Positions 44,787 to 54,637 are shown, numbered from the stretch's first letter. The stretch is DNA of 64,000 nt from Paucihalobacter ruber (GCF_006494535.1 NZ_VHIQ01000002.1:496001-560000); one strand, 5' to 3'. Notes: a model not told the origin generated them from the letters alone. Made by a program: numbers and translations.

Positions 44787-45440
44787 TTAATTATTATTTT
44801 GGTTTCTGGTACAAAGAGTGTGCCTATCAATTGCAACAGCAGTTTGAAAAGTTGCATTCCCCACTGCGGCAATAAAACATGGTGAAGCTAGAGCAAGAGT
44901 TAAAAGAGTAGCAATTGTGCATATACTAACAGCTGTGTCGTACTGATCATGAATTACCTGCATGTCTGACTGAAATTGAGCATCACAATCAACAAGTAAT
45001 CTTTGGGGAAGTCTGGAATTTGGGTCTTGCGTAGACAAATTATTATAAACGTTGAGTATATTATCTTCTGTTAAGATAGCTAAATTTGGGTACTTACTTT
45101 TAATATTTTGTAAATGAACATTAATTTCCATGGAATAAGCGATGTAATCACCCAAAATATCTAGTTCAATCATTAAATTGTTTAAATCTACTTCTCTATT
45201 GGAATCGTTGTCTAATTTCAATTGAGAGGTTTTTAAGGTATTAAATAAGAGATTTGAAAACGCAGTATTTTTTGATACTAGTAGATTAAAATCGTTATCA
45301 TTTTTCAAATGTATTAATAACTGTTCAGGGGTCATTACATTTTTAAGGTGATTATCATCACTTGAGCAGGAAACCAACAAAATTATAGATGATAAAAATA
45401 TAGATAAATAAGGTTGTCTGAATGATTTTAGAATATTCAT
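44787..45440 (-). CDS. Hypothetical lipoprotein (217 aa)
   Basis: I start it at the ATG at 45440, which gives a lipobox (IILLVSC, C25) followed by SSDD. An earlier in-frame start at 45563 would add 41 residues without a signal. The mature part is helical (MTPEQLLIHLKNDNDFNLLV ...) and ends in a hydrophobic Ala/Cys-rich segment (CTIATLLTLALASPCFIAAV). No family is recognised. This is the first gene after leader copy C. Confidence 0.7.
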   Translation of the reverse strand: MNILKSFRQPYLSIFLSSIILLVSCSSDDNHLKNVMTPEQLLIHLKNDNDFNLLVSKNTAFSNLLFNTLKTSQLKLDNDSNREVDLNNLMIELDILGDYIAYSMEINVHLQNIKSKYPNLAILTEDNILNVYNNLSTQDPNSRLPQRLLVDCDAQFQSDMQVIHDQYDTAVSICTIATLLTLALASPCFIAAVGNATFQTAVAIDRHTLCTRNQNNN

Positions 45441-45665
45441 GGATTTTTTTTTTAGTTTGAATAATGTGTTAGAAATATTTTCAAATGAAAAAAATATCTG
45501 ATAATAAATGACTTTAAAAATATTTGATTTCCTTATTAAATTTTCATGTTTTGGAAACACCAAAAATTTAATAATTTTCGTCTTTTAACTATTCAAAATA
45601 TTTGATCATTATGTAATATCTATTAGCAATAAGTTGATAGTTGTAAATATTTAAAATTTATAAAA

Positions 45666-46088
45666 AAGAAGTCATTAAAAAATGCTAGAAGTCTGTTTAG
45701 AAGTTTTAAGAAAAAAAACCGGCGCCGGTTGTGTTGCAACAGGTGTAAATACCAAAATAGGTTAGGACTTCTAAGACTAACTGCAAGAGGGATTTACACT
45801 GTAAATATATATATTAATAAATTACAAATTTTTCAAAAAAATAATTTTCAAAAAACGGTAGAATTAAAACTATAAATGCCTTGAAAGTCTTGCTGTGCTT
45901 GACTCCAAAGTGAAATGTTAAAATTTAAATTTTAACATCATGGGATTAAGTTGATTAGTGGACATCTTAAAAAATTTGGATGATATATTAATTTGAAAAC
46001 AGGTGTTATTAAGCCCTTTCAGGGTTTCGAACCCTGAAAGGGCTGGATTTAAATTGCACGATATGTTTTATCATTAAAAAACCTTACA
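45666..46088 (-). repeat. Island leader/spacer, copy C
   Basis: Almost identical to copy B, with four TA units, the 22-bp TGTTAAAATTT palindrome (45916-45937) and the CCCTTTCAGGG hairpin (46012-46044). The outer CCTCACAGG hairpin (about 46080-46118) is altered by an inserted inverted repeat (TCCC...GGGA). It lies 226 bp before the 217-residue lipoprotein start. Confidence 0.92.
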
Positions 46089-46140
46089 GTCCCTATGCTT
46101 CGGGATCAAGACCTGTGAGTTTAATATCAAGTTATTTAAA

Positions 46141-46203
46141 TTAATTTAAATCATTCTATTTAGAAGCCGCATCTTCAAAACCTATAAAACAGAAATCTAT
46201 GCT
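46141..46203 (-). pseudogene. Decayed C-terminal tail of a 191-residue lipoprotein paralogue
   Basis: The minus strand reads IDFCFIGFEDAASK-stop-NDLN-stop, which lines up with TDLRFLGFEEYISKYVDLN, the end of the intact 191-residue lipoprotein. It sits just outside the outermost leader copy, as expected if a former module ended there. It has an internal stop and no upstream frame. Confidence 0.65.
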
Positions 46204-46339
46204 TTAGGTGAAATTGGCCTTTAACGTTGAAATTTTATTGTAATTTATTCTTAAATGTAACAGCATTGAATTTAAGAACTGTACCTTATGCGCTTATGAT
46301 TTTTTTGATAAAAATCACCAAAACTAAACAATAGATTAC

Positions 46340-47287
46340 ATGGATTTTACAAACCCTTTAGTGTACGGGGTTCCTTGCTTTTTAGGACTGATTTTACTAG
46401 AACTTACCTACAGTAAACATACCAACAATAAAGATCTTTACAAATGGAAAGACCTTACCGCCAGTCTTACTATTGGCGTAGGTTCCGCTGTTATTGCCGC
46501 ATTAACTAAAACTGTTTCTGCAATCTTGATTTTTTCTTATGTTTACGAACTGTTCAATCCAATGGTTGATGGTGTTAGAAGCAATATTTTTGGCTGGGAG
46601 TCTTTTGGCTATGCGTGGTATGTTTGGATTCTTTGTATGCTACTAGACGACTTTGCATATTACTGGTTCCACAGGCAAAATCATATGGTACGATTTTTTT
46701 GGGCAGCCCATATTGTGCACCATTCTTCCGATAATTTTAATTTGGGAACGGCTGTGCGCAACGGATGGTTCACTATTGTTTACAAACCTTTTTTTTATGT
46801 GTGGATTGTAATGTTAGGTTTTCCGCCGGAAATGCTTATTGTTTGTCTTGGAATTGAGGCATTGTGGCAATTTCAACTACATACCAAGTATATCTCTAAA
46901 ATGGGGTTTATAGAAAAATTCATTAATACTCATACCATGCACCAGGTACACCATTCCAAAAACATTGAGTATATGGACAAAAACCATGGTGGGATCCTTA
47001 ATATCTTTGATAGAATGTTTGGCACTTGGAAGGAACTCGACGAAACTATCGACATAGAATACGGTGTAACAACACCACCAAACTCTCACAATATATGGAC
47101 CATCTTAACACATGAATACCAAAACATTTGGGTAGATATGAAAAAATCCAGAAACTGGCGCCATAAATTTATGTACGCCTTTGGTCAGCCTGGATGGAGC
47201 CATGATGGCAGTACGTTAACTATAAAGCAAATAAGAAAATTATCTAAAAAAGGCGACAACAAACTAGATAACAGCACCAATGCATGA
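46340..47287 (+). CDS. Sterol desaturase/fatty acid hydroxylase family protein
   Basis: A 315-residue integral membrane di-iron protein. The His-box set is visible as WFHRQNH, HIVHHSS and HTMHQVHHS. About five hydrophobic segments surround them. Family members hydroxylate or desaturate lipids such as fatty acids or carotenoids; the substrate is unknown here. It is the first ordinary gene after the accessory island. Confidence 0.92.
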   Translation: MDFTNPLVYGVPCFLGLILLELTYSKHTNNKDLYKWKDLTASLTIGVGSAVIAALTKTVSAILIFSYVYELFNPMVDGVRSNIFGWESFGYAWYVWILCMLLDDFAYYWFHRQNHMVRFFWAAHIVHHSSDNFNLGTAVRNGWFTIVYKPFFYVWIVMLGFPPEMLIVCLGIEALWQFQLHTKYISKMGFIEKFINTHTMHQVHHSKNIEYMDKNHGGILNIFDRMFGTWKELDETIDIEYGVTTPPNSHNIWTILTHEYQNIWVDMKKSRNWRHKFMYAFGQPGWSHDGSTLTIKQIRKLSKKGDNKLDNSTNA

Positions 47288-47340
47288 AGCCAAGCAACTG
47301 CTTAGACTCTTCATTTTAATGATTATAATTTATACAACTA

Positions 47341-48342
47341 TTAGTCTAATTGGTCTACCAACTTAGCAAACACTTTCTTTGGGTCTTTACCTTCATATAA
47401 AACAGCGTAAACCGCATTGATGATGGGTAATCTGGTTTTTTTGTTATTTTTTTCGTTGAGCAAATGGGCGCTTTTGGTCGCATAGTAACCTTCGGCCACC
47501 ATATTCATTTCCATCATGGCCGATTTTACGGTATACCCTTTACCAATCATATTACCAAACATGCGGTTTCTTGAAAAGGTAGAGTAACCGGTTACCAACA
47601 AATCGCCCAGATAAGCCGAGTTGTTAATATTGCGTTTCATCTTGTGCATCTTCTTGATAAAACGCTTCATTTCTCTAATGGCGTTACTCATCAACACACT
47701 TTGAAAGTTATCGCCATAGCCCAAACCATGAGCTATACCTGCGGCAATGGCGTAAATGTTTTTAAGCATGGCAGCGTATTCGGTGCCAATAATATCATCG
47801 CTTATTTTGGTTTTGATATAGCTGTTAGACAATTTACTGGCAATTTCCTGTGCTTTTTTGGCGTCGGCACACGAAATTGTAAGATAAGACAAACGTTCTA
47901 ATGCAACTTCTTCGGCGTGGCACGGACCGGCAATCACCGCAATGTTTTCAAAAGGAATGTTGTAAATGTCATGAAAATGTTCGCCTACCAATAACCCTGA
48001 TTCAGGAATAATACCTTTTACCGCAGAAACAATGGTTTTTTTTGAAATATCAACCGTTAATTTTTCAAGCTCACTATGCATAAAAGCCGATGGAATTACA
48101 AAGATGAGTACATCGGCATAGGCGGCCATCTCGTTAATATCGTTACTGAGTTTTAACTGCTCGGTCTTGAATTCTACCGAACTCAAATAATTAGGATTGT
48201 GTTTTTCTCTTAACAAATGTTCTTTGGTGTAAACGCTGCGCATGTACCAACCAACCTCGTCGAGATTTTCGCAAAGCATTTTAACTATGGCGGTTGCCCA
48301 GCTACCGGCGCCAAAAACGGCATATTTAAGGGATTGACTCAT
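47341..48342 (-). CDS. gpsA: NAD(P)-dependent glycerol-3-phosphate dehydrogenase
   Basis: A 333-residue soluble enzyme that reduces dihydroxyacetone phosphate to sn-glycerol-3-phosphate for phospholipid synthesis. The Rossmann motif is GAGSWATA. FVIPSAFM and SAVKGIIPESGLLV follow, with AVIAGPCHAEEV. The catalytic Lys is in AAMLKNIYAIAAGI and the binding loop is LGDLLVTGYSTFSRN. Length is canonical. Confidence 0.95.
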   Translation of the reverse strand: MSQSLKYAVFGAGSWATAIVKMLCENLDEVGWYMRSVYTKEHLLREKHNPNYLSSVEFKTEQLKLSNDINEMAAYADVLIFVIPSAFMHSELEKLTVDISKKTIVSAVKGIIPESGLLVGEHFHDIYNIPFENIAVIAGPCHAEEVALERLSYLTISCADAKKAQEIASKLSNSYIKTKISDDIIGTEYAAMLKNIYAIAAGIAHGLGYGDNFQSVLMSNAIREMKRFIKKMHKMKRNINNSAYLGDLLVTGYSTFSRNRMFGNMIGKGYTVKSAMMEMNMVAEGYYATKSAHLLNEKNNKKTRLPIINAVYAVLYEGKDPKKVFAKLVDQLD

Positions 48343-48473
48343 TTTTTTAATGGATGTTTTAGCTATTCAAAAGTAATCAAAAATAAATTGAACCAAGCAC
48401 GCTAAGGTCTTCAACTTAAGTTTTGGCACGGCATTTGAAAACTTCAAATTATGAACCCATAAATCCTTGAGTT

Positions 48474-49418
48474 ATGAGAGCACTAAAATTACTTTCGGTT
48501 TTTGCCTTAACAGCAACCATGTTTACCTCTTGTTACAGAGAAGACATTATAATTGTAGATACAGCCCCTCAATTATCTTTAAATCAGGTGCTCAATTCAT
48601 ACGAGCTATGGTACGTGGATATCAATCAAACCCTTGGTTATGGACAAACCCCATTTTTACAAATAGCATTTACCTTATCGTTTAGAAACGGTATGTTGTT
48701 TGCCAATAACAACCTGGTTGGCTTTGGTTCTCAAGGTAACGGTTTCGGAATTGCAGTTGGCGATTACAATGCCTACGATAACATTCTTGATGTATATCAC
48801 GACGTGGACGGTTTTCAAACATTTGATGTGTATATCATTAATAACAATACGATTGAGTTATATAATCCGTTTAACGATACCTCGTATTTTTTGAAAGGTT
48901 TTCAGCGTTCAAATTTTGATTACGACTTTATTTTCTATGATAATATTCATTATTTCCTTCAGGAATATAACGCTTGGGAAAAAGTGTACACAAGTAACTT
49001 CGGGGCTTTAAACGAATTTGATAACGAAAATTACCTGCAGTTTTTGTCGGGTGGAAATGATAATTCCTTTAGAAGCTCGAGAGACTTCGGTATTTCAAAT
49101 ACCAACCTTATCTTTTGGGATTATACCGGTGTTTACGGTGTTGGAAATATACCAGGTAACTTCTACCTCAAAAGATTAACATTAGATTATGATTTTTTCA
49201 ACAATGAATTTTTTGAACTTAGCGTTATAAACGATGCCAGAATACAATTGTATCACAATGCATCCGGCACTGTTTACGAGTTTGTTGGTAGAGGCTACAT
49301 ACAATATTTAAGAGATGGATCAACGATGGGTAAAGCTGAGGTCTCAACCAACAACCCCAAGATGAGAACACAAATGGTCGATAAAAAACCCAATCCAAGA
49401 CAATCAAAACGAAACTAA
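48474..49418 (+). CDS. Hypothetical lipoprotein (314 aa), conserved in flavobacteria
   Basis: A lipoprotein (MFTSC, C20) with a mature part rich in aromatic residues and Asn (LNQVLNSYELWYVDINQTLG, then LQIAFTLSFRNGMLFANNNLVGFGS). The pattern is common in flavobacterial genomes, where such proteins sometimes carry a nicotinic acid mononucleotide adenylyltransferase label. I see no nucleotidyltransferase motif (no HxGH), so that label would be wrong. The C-terminal 30 residues are basic and disordered. Function is unknown. Confidence 0.8.
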   Translation: MRALKLLSVFALTATMFTSCYREDIIIVDTAPQLSLNQVLNSYELWYVDINQTLGYGQTPFLQIAFTLSFRNGMLFANNNLVGFGSQGNGFGIAVGDYNAYDNILDVYHDVDGFQTFDVYIINNNTIELYNPFNDTSYFLKGFQRSNFDYDFIFYDNIHYFLQEYNAWEKVYTSNFGALNEFDNENYLQFLSGGNDNSFRSSRDFGISNTNLIFWDYTGVYGVGNIPGNFYLKRLTLDYDFFNNEFFELSVINDARIQLYHNASGTVYEFVGRGYIQYLRDGSTMGKAEVSTNNPKMRTQMVDKKPNPRQSKRN

Positions 49419-49442
49419 ATGTTGGTTGGTTATTTAGTTTCT

Positions 49443-49483
49443 AAACGCTCGGGAAAACTGTTTGTTAACCGGGCGTTTTTTTT
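49443..49483 (+). terminator. Rho-independent terminator
   Basis: AAACGCTCGG and CCGGGCGTTT pair over 10 bp (one T-G wobble) around a 16-nt loop, followed by a T run. It is placed after the 314-residue lipoprotein gene. Confidence 0.8.
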
Positions 49484-49513
49484 ATATTTATACAACTAAA
49501 ATCAATCTTACTA

Positions 49514-49879
49514 ATGAAAAAATTTTTAACCATCGTTATACTCATTGCCGTTGTAGGTTTCGCCGGATATTTATGGGTAAGTTCATGGACCTATTCTGAA
49601 GGTACACGCTCTGGCCAGCTAATTAAGGTTACCAAGAAAGGCGTGTTTTTTAAAACAAACGAAGCACAACTCAATATGGGTGGATTGAGAACTTCTAATG
49701 TTGAAGGGCTTGAAGGTAATATCTGGGATTTTTCAATTATTAGTGATGAGGTAGTTGCCAAGTTGAACGCTTTGGAAGGCAAACGCGTAAAGGTAGCTTA
49801 TAAAGAACGATATAAGTCTATGCCATGGGTTGGGGAAACCAACTACATTGCCGTAGATGTGACCGAATTAAAAAATTAA
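49514..49879 (+). CDS. Conserved hypothetical membrane-anchored protein (121 aa)
   Basis: A single N-terminal transmembrane helix (TIVILIAVVGFAGYLWVSSW) is followed by a small OB-like beta domain (SEGTRSGQLIKVTKKG, then VFFKTNEAQLN ... GKRVKVAYKERY). It is typical of conserved flavobacterial proteins sometimes mislabelled as 6-phosphogluconate dehydrogenase; no such motif is present. Function is unknown. It converges with the TlpA-like gene. Confidence 0.75.
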   Translation: MKKFLTIVILIAVVGFAGYLWVSSWTYSEGTRSGQLIKVTKKGVFFKTNEAQLNMGGLRTSNVEGLEGNIWDFSIISDEVVAKLNALEGKRVKVAYKERYKSMPWVGETNYIAVDVTELKN

Positions 49880-49880
49880 T

Positions 49881-51179
49881 TTATAATCCTAAAATTTCTT
49901 TTAAAGCTTCGGCGTCGTTGGGCTTTTCTATTATTATCTTATTGGCGTTTAATAGAAAAAGGGTAGGTGTACTTTTAATATCGTAGGCCTTGACCAAATC
50001 GCCATCCCATTTGTTGAGTTGAATGGCATGCATAAATTCGGGGTATTTTTGGCGTTCGCTTTCCCATTGTTCTAAATCTTCTTCCAAACCAACAGCTATT
50101 ACCTGAATATCCGGCTGGTTTTCAAGCATTGCTTTTACTACCGGCAATTCTTTTAAACAATGGCTGCAACTGCTGCTCCAAAAAATAAGCAAATAATTTT
50201 TGGCCGAATTTAAATTGTGAAGAGTTGTTTGACTTAAAGGAATTTCAAAATCAACAGCTTTAGCACCAATACTTGTATTTTTATAGGCTAACAACGCATT
50301 TTTTAAAGGTTCATTTTGTTCTTTTTCGGCTAAATCTAATAAGTATCGGTCTGTAATGTAAATGGCCATTTCAGTTTGGTTGTTAGTTACAAATCGTTGC
50401 CAGATGTTGGTGTAGACAATAGATTTAAAATGAGAATTATTACCAATCAATTCGTCAACCTCAAACAGTAGTTGTTTGTAGTTGTCTGCGTTTGGTTTGT
50501 CAACCATATCAAACATATAAGCATTAACGCGGTCTGTTAGAAAGTCGGAACTTTGTAACAACTCACTACTAAAATCCACATGTTTTAAATAATTTTCTTT
50601 TAAATGATTTGAATAGGTCGTGGCATCTTCAAAATCCTTTGGGAAATAAGGCTCATTGGCTTTAATAAAAGCGGTTACCAGCAAACCGTTTGCGTCTTCC
50701 AAAAATGCTTCGTGAGTTTCTTTAAGCGACTTAAATATGGCTTGGTATTCGGACTTGTTTTTACTTTCAGACTGGTAAAAATTACTGATGGTCATGTTCA
50801 CCTCTTGAATGGCGTTTACGTAATTAGCCCAGATTTTATTTTCTTTAGATTCGGTAAAAGTAATGCCATCGTCAAAACTGAAATTAAAATGTATATCTTC
50901 TTGAGTGTTTACAATAATATCAAAGTTGTGATCTTCGGGTGGTATGGCATAAACAATTTTATACATACCGGGTGTTGCGGTGCTGTCTAATGTAATACTG
51001 AAGTTTCCTTCTGCATTGGTTTGGGCACGGTCTACGTACGATGCACCATCGGGACTGGATTTGTATAAGAAGGCATAGGTAAAATCTTCGGCAGGCGAAA
51101 AAGTTCCTGAAATAGTAAATTGGGCAAACCCGAAGGTTGTAGAAAGAAAAAATATCAATAACTGAAAGTGTTTCATCAT
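49881..51179 (-). CDS. TlpA-like thioredoxin family protein with N-terminal DUF4369-like domain
   Basis: A 432-residue exported protein (signal peptide ending TTFGFAQ). It has an N-terminal beta domain (about 22-115), a helical middle and a C-terminal thioredoxin fold. The redox site is CSHC in LLIFWSSSCSHCLKELP, and the cis-Pro is in KSTPTLFLLN. TlpA-type proteins reduce or isomerise disulfides in the periplasm. It follows mfd by 35 bp on the same strand, so it may be co-transcribed. Confidence 0.88.
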   Translation of the reverse strand: MMKHFQLLIFFLSTTFGFAQFTISGTFSPAEDFTYAFLYKSSPDGASYVDRAQTNAEGNFSITLDSTATPGMYKIVYAIPPEDHNFDIIVNTQEDIHFNFSFDDGITFTESKENKIWANYVNAIQEVNMTISNFYQSESKNKSEYQAIFKSLKETHEAFLEDANGLLVTAFIKANEPYFPKDFEDATTYSNHLKENYLKHVDFSSELLQSSDFLTDRVNAYMFDMVDKPNADNYKQLLFEVDELIGNNSHFKSIVYTNIWQRFVTNNQTEMAIYITDRYLLDLAEKEQNEPLKNALLAYKNTSIGAKAVDFEIPLSQTTLHNLNSAKNYLLIFWSSSCSHCLKELPVVKAMLENQPDIQVIAVGLEEDLEQWESERQKYPEFMHAIQLNKWDGDLVKAYDIKSTPTLFLLNANKIIIEKPNDAEALKEILGL

Positions 51180-51214
51180 CTTTATAAATTACAGATTCAT
51201 AACAATAGCATCAA

Positions 51215-54200
51215 TTATTCTGCCATTAATGGCGATAACAAACTCAAAGCTTGATTTACATTTTTTACAGGCTCAAAAGTAATTAGTAAACGCATACCTG
51301 CTCTGGTTTGTTTTTGTTTCATTTTACAAATATTGGCGTGTTGTTGCACAAAGTTAAGTAATTTGGTAAAGGCGGCACTTTGGTAAAAACTGCTTTGCTG
51401 GTCTTGAATAAAATAACCAATAAGCTTTTTATCTTTCATTACTACTTTTTCAAGACCAATATTAGCGGCAATCCACTTTATCTTAACACTGTTGAGCAAA
51501 TCTTCAACTTGTGTTGGCAGTGGCCCAAATCTGTCTATTAATTCATCTTCAAAATTTTGAAGTTCTTGGTTGGTTTTTAATTCGTTGAGCTTGGTATAGA
51601 GATTAAGACGTTCGGTGATGTTGTTAACATAGTCATCAGGAAACAGTAATTCAAAATTGGTATCTATGGTAACGTCTTTTACGTATTGTTTGGTAGTTGA
51701 ATCGTCTTTGTAGAGGTCTTTAAATTCGTTTTCTTTGAGCTCGTCAATGGCTTCTGCTAAAATTTTCTGATAGGTTTCAAAACCAATTTCATTGATGAAT
51801 CCGCTTTGCTCACCGCCTAATAAGTCGCCCGCACCACGAATTTCAAGGTCTTTCATGGCTATATTAAAACCGCTGCCCAAGGCTGTAAATTGTTCCAAGG
51901 CGGTAATGCGTTTTCGGGCATCGTTGGTCATGGCACTGTATTCGGGTGTAATAAAGTAACAAAAGGCTTTTTTATTACTTCGACCAACCCGACCTCGCAT
52001 TTGATGTAAATCGCTTAGTCCAAAATTATTGGCGTTATTAATAAAAATGGTGTTGGCGTTGGGTACGTCTAAGCCGCTTTCAACAATGGTTGTACTTACC
52101 AATACGTCAAACTCCCCATTTACAAAGGCCAGCATGAGTTGCTCTAGTTTTTTGCCTTCCATTTGTCCGTGGCCAATACCAATTTTGGCGTTTGGCACCA
52201 ATCGTTGTAACATGCCGGCAACTTCTTTTATGTTTTCAATGCGGTTGTGAATAAAAAATACTTGTCCGCCACGTTCCAACTCATAACTTACGGCATCTCT
52301 AATAACAGACTCACTAAATCTTACAACTTTACTTTCAATAGGATACCTGTTTGGCGGTGCCGTATTAATAACAGATAAATCTCTGGCAGCCATAAGACTA
52401 AATTGCAAGGTTCTGGGTATTGGCGTAGCCGTTAAGGTAAGCACGTCTACGTTTTCTTTAAGTGTTTTAAGTTTTTCTTTAACCGCTACGCCAAACTTTT
52501 GTTCTTCGTCTACAACAAGCAGGCCTAAATCTTTAAATTTAACGGCTGTATTTACCAACTGGTGCGTTCCTATGATGATATCTACTTTTCCTTTTTCAAG
52601 ATCATCAAGTGTTTGCTTGCGTTCTTTGGCGGTTCTAAAGCGGTTGAGATAATTTACCGTAACGGGCAAATCTTTTAGTCGTTCAGAAAAAGTTCGGTAA
52701 TGCTGGTATGCTAAAATGGTGGTTGGTACTAAAACGGCCACTTGTTTGTTATTGTCAACCGCTTTAAAAGCAGCTCTTATAGCCACTTCGGTTTTGCCAA
52801 AACCCACATCACCACATACCAAGCGGTCCATTGGGCGCTCGCTTTCCATGTCGGCTTTTACATCGGCGGTTGCCTTGATTTGGTCTGGTGTGTCTTCATA
52901 TATAAATGAGGCTTCCAACTCGTGCTGAAGGTAGCTATCCGGTGCGTATTGAAAACCTTTTTTAAGCTTTCGTTTGGCGTAAAGCTTGATGAGGTTAAAG
53001 GCAATTTCTTTAACCCTGGTTTTTGTTTTTTGCTTGAGGGCTTTCCAGGCCGAGCTGCCCAATTTATATATTTTTGGTGGCTTGCCATCTTTACCGTTAA
53101 ACTTGCTTATTTTGTGTAAAGAGTGAATGCTGAGATATAAAATATCGCGGTCGCCATAAATAAGTTTAATGGCTTCTTGTTTGTTGCCTTCGACATCTAT
53201 TTTTTGCAGGCCACCAAACTTACCAATCCCGTGGTCTATATGAGTTACATAATCGCCAATTTCTAAATTAGTCAGCTCCTTAAGGGTAATGGCTTGTTTT
53301 TTGGCATACCCGTTTTTAAGGTGAAATTTATGGTAGCGATCAAAAATTTCGTGATCGGTGTAAACGGCAATCTTTTGCTGGTAGTCTATAAACCCCTTGT
53401 GAAGTGTGGTCACTTCGGTTTTGTAGTGAACTACTTCACCTATATCATCAAAAATATCGTGAAAACGCCTGGCTTGTTGCTCGCTAATACAGGTGATAAA
53501 ATTGGTAAAACCGTCTTGATGCAGACTATTTAAATCTTCAACCAACAAGTTAAACTGCTTGTTAAAGGCCGGCTGTGGCCCGGCTTTAATCTGTATGTCC
53601 TGATGAGTTTTAAAATAATGGCTGTTACCAAACTCGATGAGGTTAAACTGTAATAACTCTTGTTTTAATGCGTCGGCATTGCAAAATAATTCTTCAGGGG
53701 TAGCGTGTTTAATTTCAGAAGACAGTGCCTTAAAATTTACAATTGCTTTGTTGAAAAAATCGTCGATTCTATCGAACATCATCGCTGCATCTTTGATAAA
53801 AACACAGGTTTGAGAACTAACGTACTGTAAAAAACTCTCGCGTTTTTCTTGCAAAAATTTGTTGGCAACATTGGGCAAAATACTCACTTTTTTGAGTTTG
53901 TTAGTAGAAAGCTGCGTTTCTACGTCAAAACTGCGAATGCTGTCTACTTCGTCACCAAAAAACTCAATGCGGTAGGGCTCATCATGCGAATAAGAAAACA
54001 CATCAACAATACCACCGCGAACCGAGAAATCGCCGGGTTCTGTAACAAAGTCTACGCGTTTAAACTTGTATTCAAACAAGGTTTCGTTTAAAAAGTCGAT
54101 ACTTATTTTTTCACCAACTGCTAATTTTAAGGTGTTTTTCTCCAGTTCTTTTTTGGTAACTACCTTTTCAAATAGGGCATCGGGATAAGTTACTATTAAG

Positions 54201-54568
54201 GCTGGTTTTTTACGCGAGTTGATACGGTTGAGTACTTCGGCGCGCAACAGTACATTGGCATTGTCGGTTTCTTCTATTTGATAGGGTCTGCGGTAACTTC
54301 CCGGATAAAACAATACGTCGTTATCATTTAGCATGATTTCCAGGTCGTTCAGGTAATAGGCGGCTTCTTCTTTGTCGTTAAAAATGAGTAGAAAAGGTTT
54401 TTGACTCCTTTTAAAACTTTCGGCAATAATAAAGGATAACAATGAGCCAATAGCACCTTTTAAATGTACTCTTGAGAGCGCAGAAGTTTCAGAATTGGTA
54501 ATAGCATTTTGCAGAGATGCCACTTCGGCACTCCGTTCGTAATACTTCGAGATTGAATGAATACTCAA
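51215..54568 (-). CDS. mfd: Transcription-repair coupling factor
   Basis: A protein of 1117 residues. It has the UvrB-homology N-terminus (SHDEPYRIEFFGDEVDSIRS), the RNA polymerase-interacting domain (about 450-520, LTNLEIGDYVTHIDHGIGKF), RecG-like translocase motifs (Walker A CGDVGFGKTEVA, DEEQ box VVDEEQKFGV, TATPIPRTLQFSL, QMRGRVGRS) and the C-terminal TRCF domain. Mfd removes stalled RNA polymerase and recruits UvrA. The frame begins at a TTG (54589), but a -7 promoter element (54587-54594) overlaps it, so the TTG at 54568 is the better start. Confidence 0.95.
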   Translation of the reverse strand: MSIHSISKYYERSAEVASLQNAITNSETSALSRVHLKGAIGSLLSFIIAESFKRSQKPFLLIFNDKEEAAYYLNDLEIMLNDNDVLFYPGSYRRPYQIEETDNANVLLRAEVLNRINSRKKPALIVTYPDALFEKVVTKKELEKNTLKLAVGEKISIDFLNETLFEYKFKRVDFVTEPGDFSVRGGIVDVFSYSHDEPYRIEFFGDEVDSIRSFDVETQLSTNKLKKVSILPNVANKFLQEKRESFLQYVSSQTCVFIKDAAMMFDRIDDFFNKAIVNFKALSSEIKHATPEELFCNADALKQELLQFNLIEFGNSHYFKTHQDIQIKAGPQPAFNKQFNLLVEDLNSLHQDGFTNFITCISEQQARRFHDIFDDIGEVVHYKTEVTTLHKGFIDYQQKIAVYTDHEIFDRYHKFHLKNGYAKKQAITLKELTNLEIGDYVTHIDHGIGKFGGLQKIDVEGNKQEAIKLIYGDRDILYLSIHSLHKISKFNGKDGKPPKIYKLGSSAWKALKQKTKTRVKEIAFNLIKLYAKRKLKKGFQYAPDSYLQHELEASFIYEDTPDQIKATADVKADMESERPMDRLVCGDVGFGKTEVAIRAAFKAVDNNKQVAVLVPTTILAYQHYRTFSERLKDLPVTVNYLNRFRTAKERKQTLDDLEKGKVDIIIGTHQLVNTAVKFKDLGLLVVDEEQKFGVAVKEKLKTLKENVDVLTLTATPIPRTLQFSLMAARDLSVINTAPPNRYPIESKVVRFSESVIRDAVSYELERGGQVFFIHNRIENIKEVAGMLQRLVPNAKIGIGHGQMEGKKLEQLMLAFVNGEFDVLVSTTIVESGLDVPNANTIFINNANNFGLSDLHQMRGRVGRSNKKAFCYFITPEYSAMTNDARKRITALEQFTALGSGFNIAMKDLEIRGAGDLLGGEQSGFINEIGFETYQKILAEAIDELKENEFKDLYKDDSTTKQYVKDVTIDTNFELLFPDDYVNNITERLNLYTKLNELKTNQELQNFEDELIDRFGPLPTQVEDLLNSVKIKWIAANIGLEKVVMKDKKLIGYFIQDQQSSFYQSAAFTKLLNFVQQHANICKMKQKQTRAGMRLLITFEPVKNVNQALSLLSPLMAE

Positions 54569-54586
54569 TTTCTGTAATTTGAGGTG

Positions 54587-54594
54587 CAAAATTA
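54587..54594 (-). promoter_or_regulatory. Predicted -7 promoter element for mfd
   Basis: On the minus strand this reads TAATTTTG, a TAnnTTTG match. It overlaps the first possible TTG start of mfd and so supports the downstream TTG (54568). Confidence 0.5.
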
Positions 54595-54637
54595 AGCATT
54601 TTATGAAGTTTATTTTATAAAACTGAAAAAAGCTTCT

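Noticed and set aside
41435-46088. Integron attC sites or insertion sequences
   Set aside because: No integrase or transposase gene is present, the leader lacks the attC R/L box layout, and I see no target-site duplications at its ends.
48474-49418. Nicotinic acid mononucleotide adenylyltransferase
   Set aside because: This label is used for similar flavobacterial proteins, but the sequence is a lipoprotein without the HxGH and nucleotidyltransferase motifs.
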